NCBI GenBank assembly: GCA_938003875.1 | Contig: CALKWO010000337.1 | Location: forward strand, 1 to 64,000 | From: an uncultured bacterium | GTDB taxonomy: Bacteria > Planctomycetota > Uabimicrobiia > Uabimicrobiales > JABWCH01 | DNA: 64,000 nucleotides | Direction: 5' to 3' | Shown: piece by piece, positions 26,393-35,510 of the stretch | How positions within the stretch are numbered: position 1 is the first letter of the stretch | Layout: each line of letters begins with the position of its first letter | Made by a program: the position numbers and the translations under genes | The notes under the pieces: generated by a model | What the model was told of the DNA's origin: nothing | Database searches by the model: none | What the model saw: only the letters and a program-made list of their open reading frames with translations

Positions 26393-27532
26393 CTACTCAG
26401 AACCTGCCTGGTATTGTGCCAGGAAATCCTGTCTGAATTCTTTGAAATTACCTTCCTGTATCGATTTGCGAATGGCGGCCATGAGATCCTGATAGAATGT
26501 GAGATTATGCAAAGTAAGCATTACCATTCCCATAATCTCTTCCACTGTTTTGGAGAAAAGATGGTGGAGATAGGCGCGGCTGAAAGTCCTGCAACAATAG
26601 CACTGGCAGCGGGGCTCTATGGGCATCAGGCTATCTCTGTGATGAGAGTTGCGGATTTGTAATTTTCCTTTCCATGTGAAAGCACCGCCGCTTCTGGCAT
26701 TGCGCGTAGGCATTACACAATCGAACATATCGGTTCCCAGGCTTACAGCATTGATGATATCTTCTGGTGTACCTACACCCATAAGATAGCGTGGTTTTTC
26801 GAGAGGCAAAAAGGTATTGACGATCTCAAGCATATCGAACATGTCTTTTTTGGATTCCCCTACGGCTAAACCGCCAATGGAATAGCCTGGCATATCCAGA
26901 TCCGTCATGGCTTTAGCACACCATTCCCGAAGATCAGCATAGACACAACCCTGGACAATACCAAACAATACCTGGTTTTCATCCAGAGGCATGGCTTTCG
27001 ATCTTTTAAGCCATGCAAGGCTTCTCTTCACAGCTTCTTCTGCCTTATCGTGGCTTGCTTTACCATCAACACAATGATCCAGAGGCATCATAATGTCAGA
27101 ACCCAGGCATTGCTGTATCTCGATTACCTTTTCTGGCGTGAATTCATAAAGATCACCATTCACATGAGAACGGAACACAACCCCTTGATCAGAAATTTTG
27201 CGAAGATCCGCAAGGGATAAAACCTGAAATCCACCGCTATCTGTGAGAATCGCTCCATCCCATGCCATGAATTTATGCAGCTTGCCCAGTTGCTCGATAT
27301 ATTTTTCGCCAGGCCTCACTGCCAGATGGTAGGTATTTCCTAGAATGATTTTCGCCCCTGTATCCTTGATATTCTGAGGGGTCATGGTCTTTACGACAGC
27401 CCTTGTGCCAACGGGCATGAATACGGGTGTAGGAAAACCGCCATGAGCGGTTTCTATTCTTCCCATGCGTGCTTTGGTTCCTGATTGGTCAAAGCATTCT
27501 ATTGTAAATTGAAATTTTTTTTTATCCATCAT
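26393..27532 (-). CDS. tgt: Queuine/preQ1 tRNA-ribosyltransferase
   Basis: This TIM-barrel enzyme (379 residues, normal length) exchanges guanine 34 in tRNAs with GUN anticodons for preQ1. The catalytic Asp regions are present (LTDSGGFQVLSL and MFDCVMPTRNARSG). So are the substrate-binding GGLAVGE and the zinc site CxCxxC...H near the C-terminus (CQCYCC...LHHLF). The start overlaps the end of the upstream coiled-coil gene by 11 nt (ATGATGGATAA), which points to translational coupling. ATG 27532 or 27529 could be used. Other queuosine genes are not in the window. Confidence 0.95.
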   Translation of the reverse strand: MMDKKKFQFTIECFDQSGTKARMGRIETAHGGFPTPVFMPVGTRAVVKTMTPQNIKDTGAKIILGNTYHLAVRPGEKYIEQLGKLHKFMAWDGAILTDSGGFQVLSLADLRKISDQGVVFRSHVNGDLYEFTPEKVIEIQQCLGSDIMMPLDHCVDGKASHDKAEEAVKRSLAWLKRSKAMPLDENQVLFGIVQGCVYADLREWCAKAMTDLDMPGYSIGGLAVGESKKDMFDMLEIVNTFLPLEKPRYLMGVGTPEDIINAVSLGTDMFDCVMPTRNARSGGAFTWKGKLQIRNSHHRDSLMPIEPRCQCYCCRTFSRAYLHHLFSKTVEEIMGMVMLTLHNLTFYQDLMAAIRKSIQEGNFKEFRQDFLAQYQAGSE

Positions 27533-28202
27533 CGCCTAAGTCTCGTTTTAAAGTTTCCAATTCTTCCTTGGTTAATTTTTCCTGTAGTTGTTTTTTTAAG
27601 CGGGCTATTTCTTTTTCATAGCCATCTTTTTCTTTTTTCCAGGCAGATTCTTTTTCAGAAAATTCTTTGACTTTAGCCTCCAGTTCAAGAATTTTCCATT
27701 CTGCCTTTGTCAAAGATTTGTTCAATTCCTGGATATTTTCCTGCTGCTTTTGAGATTGCTGCTGCAAGAGCATTTCTTCTTTCTGCTTTGCCAGTATTTT
27801 TTGCTCATAGTCTTTTTGCACCTTGAGCAAAAAGCTCAAAAGCTCTTTATATCCATCCTGTCCCTGGTCATAGAGCTTCTGGAAATGGCTATGGTAGTTT
27901 TCTTGCATATTCTTAGACTGCTCTATGAATTTTTGAGAAATGTCTTTTTTGTATATATCCAGCTCGTTGGATAGATTTTTTTCCACACGCTCCATTGGTC
28001 GGAAAAAATAGTATACAAGGCTACCCACTCCAGCAAGAAGAAACAAGAGAAAGACGATCATGCCCAGAATCGTCTTTAAAAAAAAGAGATTCTGCTGCCT
28101 GGATATAGTATGAAGAACGGCAATCTGTCCCTCTTGTATCATCTCTTTTGTGGAATTATAAACAAGCCCATTAGCAGAAGTTTCTGATGTAGACAATTGC
28201 AT
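27522..28202 (-). CDS. Membrane protein with long coiled coil
   Basis: The 226-residue product has a short N-terminal cytoplasmic part, one membrane helix (about residues 45-66, LFFLKTILGMIVFLLFLLAG) and then an almost continuous coiled coil rich in Lys, Glu and Gln to the C-terminus. No family is recognised. The ribosome site AGGAAATT supports the start. It sits between an ATP-grasp gene and tgt in a tight minus-strand series and overlaps tgt. It could be a structural or anchoring factor, but nothing in the sequence fixes a role. Confidence 0.75.
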   Translation of the reverse strand: MQLSTSETSANGLVYNSTKEMIQEGQIAVLHTISRQQNLFFLKTILGMIVFLLFLLAGVGSLVYYFFRPMERVEKNLSNELDIYKKDISQKFIEQSKNMQENYHSHFQKLYDQGQDGYKELLSFLLKVQKDYEQKILAKQKEEMLLQQQSQKQQENIQELNKSLTKAEWKILELEAKVKEFSEKESAWKKEKDGYEKEIARLKKQLQEKLTKEELETLKRDLGDDG

Positions 28203-28257
28203 AATTTCCTGGTTGTTAAAGTTATTTCATGTTTCTGGCCTAAAAGGCCTATAGATA

Positions 28258-29412
28258 CTAAGACACAATATGCTTCATGATTTCTTGCAATTTTTTGAAA
28301 TCAGGGGTTCGGAAAATATATTTATATCGTCCCATAGCCTGTTGAAAAAGCAAAGGATTTTCTTCATTTTGCAGCAAATTTTCTTTGTAGTTATGTATAA
28401 TCTGTTCATGGCTATAGAGGTATGTACGATCTCTTCTTCCTACATAGCCACAATAGTATTTTTTTTCCTGGGGTAATGAAACATGTCTGCCAAGAGCTAC
28501 ATCACTATAGGCTTTGTAAAGGTCGGCATCCACACTATAGTTCATCATATCCAGAATAGGGCCGCCTGGGGGACGAACGTTGATTTCTAAAGGAATATAG
28601 GCATTGGGCAGTTGAAAGAATTCCAGATGGAAAAACTTTCGTTTTATCTGGAATAGAGATACAAGGCATTTTCCTAATTCTTTTAAAGCTAAGGGAATTT
28701 CTCGTGTTACAAAGAAAGAAGGATCATCTCCCTGAACACAGTCCAGGACTCCCTGGCTATAGACTAAAGAGTTTTCAAAAACGATTTGCCCTGTTCTATC
28801 TGTCAACCCATCATAAGAAACAATCGGGGCAGAGACAAATTCTTCCAAAAGGAAACTGCCAGAAAGAGAATGCCATCTAGCACTGAGTTCTTTTTCGTTG
28901 TGTATGTTGTAAGTTGACTGTGCTCCAACTCCTTCATCGGGCTTGAGAATAACGGGATAGCCATATTGAGAGATAAGAGAGAGAGCATGAGAATAGCTTG
29001 TTACGACTTCTCCTCTGGCTACAGGAATACCATTTTCCTGCATTCGTCTTTTCATGGCCGACTTTTTTTTCCAAAAAGTAATCTCTTTGGGGCGGATCCC
29101 TTCTAAGTCATAGAATTCATTAATTTTGCTTTCCAGTCTGAGCCAATGCTCATTATGAGACTCTACAAGAGAGAAGCCTTCTGTCTTGAGATCTTCTCTT
29201 TGCATTTTCATGGATTCTAGGCTGGAAACAACTGCGTCCCAATTGGATAGCTTCGTCTGTTTATACCATTGAAGACATGATCTAAGATCAGCAGGCATAC
29301 TAAAAAAATCGGCCTCACCTATTCCCCATACTTTTACGCCCGCTTCAGCAAGCCTTAGTATGAATGTTTTAAAATTAGGAGGAAAATCTGGGGAAATGTA
29401 TAAAAGGTTCAT
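28258..29412 (-). CDS. ATP-grasp enzyme, unknown substrate
   Basis: This 384-residue protein has the fold order of ATP-grasp ligases of the biotin carboxylase/carbamoyl-phosphate-synthase type: an N-terminal Rossmann-like part (MNLLYISPDFP), the ATP lysine and glycine loop in YPVILKPDEGVGAQST (about 152-168), and the metal motif LEINVRPPGGP (about 275). Family members make peptide-like or carboxylate-amine bonds. Its start overlaps the stop of the ClpX-like gene by 4 nt (ATGA), so it is translated from the same message. The neighbours give no substrate clue. Confidence 0.8.
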   Translation of the reverse strand: MNLLYISPDFPPNFKTFILRLAEAGVKVWGIGEADFFSMPADLRSCLQWYKQTKLSNWDAVVSSLESMKMQREDLKTEGFSLVESHNEHWLRLESKINEFYDLEGIRPKEITFWKKKSAMKRRMQENGIPVARGEVVTSYSHALSLISQYGYPVILKPDEGVGAQSTYNIHNEKELSARWHSLSGSFLLEEFVSAPIVSYDGLTDRTGQIVFENSLVYSQGVLDCVQGDDPSFFVTREIPLALKELGKCLVSLFQIKRKFFHLEFFQLPNAYIPLEINVRPPGGPILDMMNYSVDADLYKAYSDVALGRHVSLPQEKKYYCGYVGRRDRTYLYSHEQIIHNYKENLLQNEENPLLFQQAMGRYKYIFRTPDFKKLQEIMKHIVS

Positions 29413-31046
29413 GATGTTTTTGCTTCACTTTCATTACCAGGGTTTTGCTTTTTATACCATTCAAGAAAAAGATTATCGAAATACTTCTCGTCTTGTAACA
29501 TTTCCTTTGTAACAGGGAAAGTCCCTTTGAAATTCATATAATTTAGGGCAGATGCACCCTGAAGCATTTTTTTTAGCATAGTGGGAATAGGCATATTGTT
29601 TTTTTGTGCTTCTTCCTCTATATATGCTTGTGCATTTTCGTCTAAAATAAGCTCGATTTCATATTCTTTCTTAAAGCTTTCAATGAAATCAACAAAGGGT
29701 GATTTCTCTAATAGTTTGAGCAGCATGTCCTGAGGCTGTTCGCAAAGCTTACGATCAATGGTGAGCCTTGTAAAATTCGAGCCTGGCAAAGTAAACTGAA
29801 AATCGGTTAAGATGGTTTCCCATATACTGACGAGAGCACGTGCTCCAGTCTTTTTATTTTCTGCTTTTTCTGCAACATATTCTATGGCATCGGACTGGAT
29901 ATCAATATGAATTCCGAAGAGTTCAAATTCTATTTTATATTGGGAAAGAATAGAATCTTCGGTATCCTGCATGATTCTGATCAAATCATTTTTAGAAAGG
30001 ACATTAACGAAAGAACGGATAGGAGCCCGTCCTACAAGCTCTGGCAAAAGACCAAATTTTATATAATCGCCAGCAACAGCTTCTTTGATATAGTTTTTGT
30101 ATTCTTTTTGAAACAAATAGCTTTGCTTAAAATTAAAACCTGTAATTTTAGCTTTTTCATCATCTTCTTCACCTTTTTCTTCATTTTCCAACCGTTTTTT
30201 CACGATGGCTTCCAGGCTATGTCCTAGCATCCTTTCAAAGGAACCGCCCAAGATAAAAAGAATGTTTTCTGTTGTGATCATTTTTTCTTTTTTATCTGTC
30301 TTTCCTTGAGTCTGCAATTCCATAGCTTCCTGGAATTGAGAAACGGGAGAATAAGGGTTATCAATATAAACGGATTTACGTTCAATAAGCTTTAACACAG
30401 ATCGCTGAAAGCCTTCCCTGGAAATATCCTGACCGATATGTGCTCCATCTCTTGCTTTTTTATCGATTTCATCGATGAAAATGATTCCACCATTGTGAGC
30501 TATGAATTCGGCCTGCTCTTTTCTGTTGCTTCCAGGTGCCATATCAATCAGCTCTCTCACCATATCTTCAGAATTTTTGCCGACATAGCCTACTTCTGTA
30601 TAATCTGTAGCGTCTACAATCAATGTCGGTACCTGGAGAAAATCGCCCAGGACTTCTATAGCATAGGTTTTTCCGCTTCCTGATGGGCCTGCAATCAAGG
30701 TATTTTTTTTCCTGAACCGTTTTACCTGTGTTTGCTCAGGATTTTCTCCAAGATATTTGATCATTCCAAAATGGTAAGCAGCAGCAATGCTGATTCTCTT
30801 TTTGTATTCTTCCTGTCCAATCACATATTTGTCCAGGTGAGCCTTGATTTCCTTTGGTGTAAAAAGCCTGATTTCAAAATTCGTTTCTTTTTTAGGCTTT
30901 TTCCCCAGGTTACGTATCAATTCTTTTTCAAAAATAGAATTGGCTGTATCAGAAGCAGAGATATATGCTTTGGTTGCTTCTTCTTGCGAGCAGCCATACT
31001 CTTTCATGATTCTATCTATCTCTGTTTTAGGAATTGAAATTTTCAT
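29409..31046 (-). CDS. ClpX-like AAA+ ATPase
   Basis: This is an AAA+ ATPase of the Clp/HslU branch (545 residues from ATG 31046, which has AAAAGG at the right distance; ATG 31052 is the alternative). Motifs: GPSGSGKT at 120-127, Walker B IIFIDEID at 188-195, a sensor region with ILGGSFERML, and LLPELVGRAPI followed by a C-terminal small domain. The zinc-binding domain of ClpX is missing and I see no IGF-type ClpP-docking loop. It is therefore probably not the housekeeping unfoldase and may work without ClpP. The C-terminus is longer than in ClpX. The gene overlaps the zinc-ribbon/J-like gene upstream by about 20 nt and the ATP-grasp gene downstream by 4 nt. Confidence 0.8.
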   Translation of the reverse strand: MKISIPKTEIDRIMKEYGCSQEEATKAYISASDTANSIFEKELIRNLGKKPKKETNFEIRLFTPKEIKAHLDKYVIGQEEYKKRISIAAAYHFGMIKYLGENPEQTQVKRFRKKNTLIAGPSGSGKTYAIEVLGDFLQVPTLIVDATDYTEVGYVGKNSEDMVRELIDMAPGSNRKEQAEFIAHNGGIIFIDEIDKKARDGAHIGQDISREGFQRSVLKLIERKSVYIDNPYSPVSQFQEAMELQTQGKTDKKEKMITTENILFILGGSFERMLGHSLEAIVKKRLENEEKGEEDDEKAKITGFNFKQSYLFQKEYKNYIKEAVAGDYIKFGLLPELVGRAPIRSFVNVLSKNDLIRIMQDTEDSILSQYKIEFELFGIHIDIQSDAIEYVAEKAENKKTGARALVSIWETILTDFQFTLPGSNFTRLTIDRKLCEQPQDMLLKLLEKSPFVDFIESFKKEYEIELILDENAQAYIEEEAQKNNMPIPTMLKKMLQGASALNYMNFKGTFPVTKEMLQDEKYFDNLFLEWYKKQNPGNESEAKTS

Positions 31047-32646
31047 ATCCATCCTTTTGGTTTATAAAATTTTCCAGCTTTGCTTTATTGCGAGAAGAAA
31101 GAAAAGGGAGTAAAAGAGGAGAAAAATTTTCTATCCACTTGGCTATTTCTGCCTCATTAGGAAAAATATTCTTTGCATCCAGCAATGCATCAAAGGCTGG
31201 TTTGTATTGAGATTGGTTTAGCAATATGTTGATTTCCTCGTAATAGTATTCTAAAAGCATATTTCGGGTACTCATGTCTTGCGAGTCTTTAGAAAAAAGA
31301 TATTGTAGCACAGGCAATAAAAATTTTTTATGGCAATGAGATCGTATAGAATTATATTCTGCATTATATCGCTCATAAAACTGGCAGCTTACAGACACTA
31401 CAACTTCTTTAAGAAAGCTTTCTCTTATCTTCTGGACAGTGTCGGGCGGAAATTTTTTTTCAAAAAGCCTTTCTCCCCTTTGTTGTGCAGCATTCCAAAA
31501 AGTATCTTCTTGAATGAATAAAAGACAATTCTGTATTGCTTTTTTCCATAAAGGATCAGCCTTTCCATAGTTCCTCTTTTGCGATTCCCACTCGATTGCC
31601 TCTCTGTGCTGCCTTAGGGCGATATCATGAATCGCCAGATATTTTTTAGGAGCAAGGCCTTTCCAACAAAGAGTTAGCTCTTCATTTTTGATTTCATAAT
31701 GCAGCCGATTTACAGGATGGCTCAAAGTATCCTTGATGATCTGGGCTTTCTGAAATTTTTCATCGTATCTTTTGCATTCGGATTGTATCTTGCGGCAGGA
31801 ATCTTTGATTTCCTGTAAAGAACAATTGTATGGTAGCCCAAGAAAGGAAAAAAAGTTTTCTTCCGAGTAAGGAATTTGTATATGCCATACTTCCAAAGCG
31901 GGAGTCTCTGTCTCCTTTATAGAAGAATCTTTTTTATCAGGAAAAGGAACTAGAATTTCTTTGCTACATCGGAAGCAAACGATTTTTTCTTTTACCCGAT
32001 AGGATTCGACAAGATGAGATTGACCGCAGGAGCATTTGAAGTGTATTGGGCCAGAAAAAGAAAATTTTTCTTCTGGCTTTATACTTTTTGGGTCTTTTTC
32101 CAAAAGCGTTATATCAGAAGTTTCCCGACTCCCATTTTCCCCTGTTTCCTGCTTTATGGATTCCAGAACAGTTAGAATTCGGGAACACTTGGGACAACGG
32201 CCTCTTTTTCCTAGATATTCTTTAGGAGCTGTGAGTATCTTTCCGCAAGGACAGGCAATCCGAACCATGTTGTCAGGAATGCCTACCTTGACTCGTTTAT
32301 TTCTTTCTTCTTTGTCTGAGTCCGAAGAAGAAAAAGGAACCTGCAATCCCTTTCCACACCCAGGACAACGCCCCATTTTTCCTTCGTCTTTTTTTGTTGC
32401 AGTGAGGAGCTTACCGCAAAGGCAATGGATTAAAATATATTGAGAAGGTACGCCTACCTGATAGATCGCCCCACAGGTCTGGCACTTTACATGCCCTTTC
32501 TTCATGTCGGGTGGAAGGCTAAAGCTTTTCTGGCATCCTTTGCATAAGACTTTTTTCCCCTGGGAACGCCTGTAAGCTTCCAGAATCTTCCCTAAGTGAA
32601 GAACTTGAGTAGAAAGTAAAGGGTCGTATTTCTCTTGATTATGCAT
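31027..32646 (-). CDS. Protein with four zinc ribbons and a degenerate J-like domain
   Basis: The 539-residue product begins with four zinc ribbons: C35/C38...C55/C58, C75/C77...C94/C97, C132/C134...C151/C154 and C205/C207...C224/C227. Ribbons two to four share the CxC(G)...CxxC spacing seen in the protein at 77-703. Residues about 262-318 resemble a J domain (FFSFLGLPYNCSLQEIKDSCR ... HPVNRLHYE) but the HPD tripeptide that stimulates Hsp70 is absent. The rest is helical. It is probably an adaptor, not an active co-chaperone. It overlaps the ClpX-like gene and lies 15 nt after the EIIA gene. Confidence 0.75.
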   Translation of the reverse strand: MHNQEKYDPLLSTQVLHLGKILEAYRRSQGKKVLCKGCQKSFSLPPDMKKGHVKCQTCGAIYQVGVPSQYILIHCLCGKLLTATKKDEGKMGRCPGCGKGLQVPFSSSDSDKEERNKRVKVGIPDNMVRIACPCGKILTAPKEYLGKRGRCPKCSRILTVLESIKQETGENGSRETSDITLLEKDPKSIKPEEKFSFSGPIHFKCSCGQSHLVESYRVKEKIVCFRCSKEILVPFPDKKDSSIKETETPALEVWHIQIPYSEENFFSFLGLPYNCSLQEIKDSCRKIQSECKRYDEKFQKAQIIKDTLSHPVNRLHYEIKNEELTLCWKGLAPKKYLAIHDIALRQHREAIEWESQKRNYGKADPLWKKAIQNCLLFIQEDTFWNAAQQRGERLFEKKFPPDTVQKIRESFLKEVVVSVSCQFYERYNAEYNSIRSHCHKKFLLPVLQYLFSKDSQDMSTRNMLLEYYYEEINILLNQSQYKPAFDALLDAKNIFPNEAEIAKWIENFSPLLLPFLSSRNKAKLENFINQKDGYENFNS

Positions 32647-32661
32647 AATGGTGCAATTCTG

Positions 32662-33252
32662 TTAAATGAAATATTGATTGAAAATACGAATGATTTCGCC
32701 TTCTTTTTTTGCCATAAGCAACTTTTCTTTTACATCTGTTTTTAGCAATGCAGATGCAATCGATTTGTATATTTTTAAATATAGTGCATCATTATAATTA
32801 GGTGCTGTCATACCGATAAAAATATAGACCTTTTCGTTGTCGGGAGCATCCAGATCTACACCATGTCGGCATATACCAAAAGCCATGACAAGATCTTTGC
32901 ATTGCAAGGAACGTACATGAGGTATAGCGATGCCTTCACCTATAGCGCAAGATGCCTTCCCATGATTTAATATCAGAAGATTGCCTAGCTTGGTGCAGTT
33001 GCTAATTTTGTCAGAATCATATAAGAGATCTGCCATTCTCTGCAAGACTGCCTCTGTGAGAATTCGTTTTGTTTCTTTCTCGATTACGCCCATTTTAGGC
33101 TTTTCTTCTAATGCTTTGATTCTTTTTGTCTCTCGCCTTGACATCGGCTTTACCACTACTATTTCAGGCTCTTCGGGTTCTTCTGGAATATATTCCGAAA
33201 AGTCCATATCAAGATCAATGCTTTTTTCTGATAGATATTGCGCAAAATTCAT
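32662..33252 (-). CDS. PTS EIIA (fructose/nitrogen type) domain protein
   Basis: The C-terminal two thirds (about residues 60-196) match the PTS EIIA type-2 domain, with the phosphorylatable His112 in GIAIPHVRS. The first 55 residues are an acidic then basic extension not found in classic PtsN. With no sugar permease (EIIB/EIIC), EI or HPr gene nearby, a regulatory role of the PTS-Ntr kind is more likely than sugar transport. A strong ribosome site (AGGAGG) precedes it. It opens the tight series that runs through the zinc-ribbon/J-like protein, the ClpX-like ATPase, ATP-grasp, coiled-coil protein and tgt. Confidence 0.85.
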   Translation of the reverse strand: MNFAQYLSEKSIDLDMDFSEYIPEEPEEPEIVVVKPMSRRETKRIKALEEKPKMGVIEKETKRILTEAVLQRMADLLYDSDKISNCTKLGNLLILNHGKASCAIGEGIAIPHVRSLQCKDLVMAFGICRHGVDLDAPDNEKVYIFIGMTAPNYNDALYLKIYKSIASALLKTDVKEKLLMAKKEGEIIRIFNQYFI

Positions 33253-33318
33253 ACTTTTCCTCCTGATGATCCATTTCTCAGAGCAACGCCCTGGCTAGTA
33301 TACATAGGCACAATAATA

Positions 33319-34776
33319 CTAATCTGTATTTTTTTCTTCTTCACTCAAGGCGCAGCGAAAGCCTACTGCTTCTAGTCGGACACTCTGGAGTAAAGGGTAG
33401 CGATTGCTACATCGCAAAGCTTCGCTTCTGTAGTACCAGGAGCCTCCTCTCGCCACTCGGTAGCCTTCCCTCTCGATTAGAGGTGCCTTGCCACCTGGAT
33501 AGCGTTTGTAGGCATCTTCTGTCCACTCCAATATATTGCCAGCCATATCCGCACAGCCATAAGGCGAAATACCTTTAGGAAATGTGCCTACGGCTGTTTT
33601 CTGGCGTATGCCACTTTCCAGAGAGTTGCAGAAAGACGAGCGAAAATCGTTACCCCAGGGATAGATGCGTTTATCGTTTCCTCTGGCTGCTTTCTCCCAT
33701 TCTGCTTCTGTTGGCAAACGCTTTCCTGCCCAATGAGCATAGTTCCTGGCATCTTCCCAGGAAACTCCCTCTACAGGAAACTGTTCTTCCTCTGGTGGAA
33801 CTATGCTGCTATTCCATTTTTCTGGTTTTTCATAGCCTGTATTGTTGATGAAATAAGAGTATAGAAGATTTGTAACTTCAAAACGATCTATATAATAGGT
33901 ATCTAAATGTACTTTATGTAAGGGATATTCGTCTTCTTCTGTCTCTCCTCCCATCCAGAAAAAACCTGAAGGTATTTTCATCATTTCCTGGGAGAGATGC
34001 GTTTGGAATGTCTTTAAAAGCTTATCCTGAACAAAACAAAACTTCTGTTTTTTTAAAAAAAGGAGTGATTTTGCTGCTCGTTTTTCCTGTAGCCAGGAAA
34101 ATACGTCTGAACCGCCTTTTTCTAAAAGAGAAAGGGAGGCACTGGCATCTTCTAGTTTTGTTCTAAAGCTTTTGCTTTGAGCAGCTAGAAAAGCATATTG
34201 AAGTAAAAAATCTTTATAGAGAGCAACAGCTTTGCTCCATTCTCCAATAAATAAATATTCTTCTACTTTTTGAAGTAAAGAATTTTCTTTTTCTTCTGCC
34301 AAAAGTATTTGACGGCAAAATTTTATTTTTGTTTGTATATTCTCTGAAGGCTTTTGCTCGTAAATTGACTGATAGGCAGCGAGTGCTTTTTCATATTTTT
34401 CAGTTTCTTCGTAGAATTTAGCTAGTTCCAGAGAATTCAGATTTTTTTTATTTTCCTGTTCTATTTTTTTTTCTAAAAGTTCTAATCTCTTTTGCAGTTC
34501 ATCGTTTTTTTGGTAGATAAGAGCAATATGAAAGCATCGGATTGCCGTTACCCATTTGCCTTCAGACTGTGCTTTTTCGCCAAGAGAGAGCCATTTTTGA
34601 TAGGAAGAGTTTGCTTGTTCTTTTTCTGCGAGTTTTTCTTTGGGAGGAGTGGGTTCTGATTCTACAGGATTTATACTTTCTTCTGGCAAAGGGACATCGT
34701 AAGAAACAAGACTAAAATAATAAAAAAGGCTCAATGTACAAAAAAGACAGGAAATTATCCATACATGTTTTGGCAT
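33319..34776 (-). CDS. Membrane-anchored TPR + FGE-fold protein
   Basis: I place the start at ATG 34776, where a hydrophobic anchor follows directly (about residues 5-22). The longer frame begins inside repeat sequence. The 485-residue product has TPR-like helices (about 60-260) and then a sulfatase-modifying-factor domain (about 265-480: IPSGFFWMGG, LPTEAEWEKAARG, GCADMAGNILEWTEDAY, ARGGSWYYR, VGFRCAL). Both cysteine positions of the catalytic FGE site are replaced (Tyr and Leu), so formylglycine generation is not expected; such domains often act as binding modules. It lies between the microcompartment genes and EIIA, separated from both by gaps with repeats. Confidence 0.85.
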   Translation of the reverse strand: MPKHVWIISCLFCTLSLFYYFSLVSYDVPLPEESINPVESEPTPPKEKLAEKEQANSSYQKWLSLGEKAQSEGKWVTAIRCFHIALIYQKNDELQKRLELLEKKIEQENKKNLNSLELAKFYEETEKYEKALAAYQSIYEQKPSENIQTKIKFCRQILLAEEKENSLLQKVEEYLFIGEWSKAVALYKDFLLQYAFLAAQSKSFRTKLEDASASLSLLEKGGSDVFSWLQEKRAAKSLLFLKKQKFCFVQDKLLKTFQTHLSQEMMKIPSGFFWMGGETEEDEYPLHKVHLDTYYIDRFEVTNLLYSYFINNTGYEKPEKWNSSIVPPEEEQFPVEGVSWEDARNYAHWAGKRLPTEAEWEKAARGNDKRIYPWGNDFRSSFCNSLESGIRQKTAVGTFPKGISPYGCADMAGNILEWTEDAYKRYPGGKAPLIEREGYRVARGGSWYYRSEALRCSNRYPLLQSVRLEAVGFRCALSEEEKNTD

Positions 34777-34820
34777 ATTTTTTTTCCCAGGGCAATGCCC
34801 CATCGCTGTTAAGTTAAGAT

Positions 34821-34894
34821 TGTAGCCGCAGGGTTGCGCCGAAAAAGTCATGTCTGCTCAAAAGTCTAACGCCAGCGCAATCCCTGCGTCTTTT
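34821..34894 (+). repeat. R2 palindromic repeat, subtype I (copy 3)
   Basis: Starts TGTAGCCGCAGGGTTGCGCC and ends with the inverted TGCGTCTTTT. Nearly identical to the copies at 7124 (inverted) and 58659. Confidence 0.85.
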
Positions 34895-34903
34895 GTCAAT
34901 ACA

Positions 34904-34950
34904 GCGTTGGGGCAACGCCCTGGGCTTGGTATATATAGGCCTTTCAGGCC
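34904..34950 (-). repeat. R3 double-palindrome repeat (inverted copy)
   Basis: GGGGCAACGCCCTGGGC, an A/T linker and GGCCTTTCAGGCC. It abuts the stop codon of the BMC-T gene at 34956 and could serve as its 3' hairpin. Confidence 0.65.
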
Positions 34951-34955
34951 AAAGA

Positions 34956-35501
34956 TTAAAAGATTTTCAGCAAACAGGGTGCTGCCTGGGGGATAACGAT
35001 TTTTTCCAGAAGATTCTGTTTGGGAATCGCTCTGGCAGCAGATAGCATCGCACTTTCTACTTCCCCGATTTCGCCTTCCAGAATAAAATACGCTTTTCCC
35101 CCAATACCTCTGGCTAATTCTATTTGAATGAGATTTACCTTGCTTGTTTTTAAAGCATAATCAAGAGATACAATACAAGAAGCGCAAGTCTTTGTTTCTA
35201 TAATTCCTAGAGCTTCCACTTCTTGTGGGATCACTTTTTCTTTCAGGCAAGGCAAAATTTCAGGGTGGATATTAGGCAATAAAAAAGAATCCACCAGAGA
35301 AGCTGAGGCTGTTTCTTTCCCTGCGGCAAAGGCACTTTTTACTTCTTCTACTTCTCCACCAAAGGCAATAAGGTATTTTCCAGTGCTTACAGGGTAAGAA
35401 AAATGGATTTCTATTGTCGCTTTTTTTAACAAAGCATCTACAACCTGGATGCCTTTGGCAATGCTACTTAGTTCTAAAAAACCTACACAAGGATGTTTCA
35501 T
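34956..35501 (-). CDS. Bacterial microcompartment trimeric shell protein (BMC-T, single-layer type)
   Basis: This 181-residue protein contains two BMC domains in tandem (about 5-88 and 95-178), starting GFLELSSIAKGIQVVD and GIIETKTCASCIVSLD. From memory it resembles PduT and the single-layer BMC-T of Haliangium (SxPVSxGKxL; PNIHPEILP). The PduT loop cysteine that binds a 4Fe-4S cluster is not present (PVSTGK replaces ICPGK), so a redox cluster at the pore is unlikely. It would form a pseudohexameric shell tile. The start has an AGGAAAG site and lies 9 nt after the stop of the second BMC-T gene. Confidence 0.9.
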   Translation of the reverse strand: MKHPCVGFLELSSIAKGIQVVDALLKKATIEIHFSYPVSTGKYLIAFGGEVEEVKSAFAAGKETASASLVDSFLLPNIHPEILPCLKEKVIPQEVEALGIIETKTCASCIVSLDYALKTSKVNLIQIELARGIGGKAYFILEGEIGEVESAMLSAARAIPKQNLLEKIVIPQAAPCLLKIF

Positions 35502-35510
35502 GATACTTTC

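Noticed and set aside
29409..31046. Calling the AAA+ gene clpX
   Set aside because: The zinc-binding domain and an IGF-type ClpP loop are not visible and the C-terminus differs, so only ClpX-like is supported.
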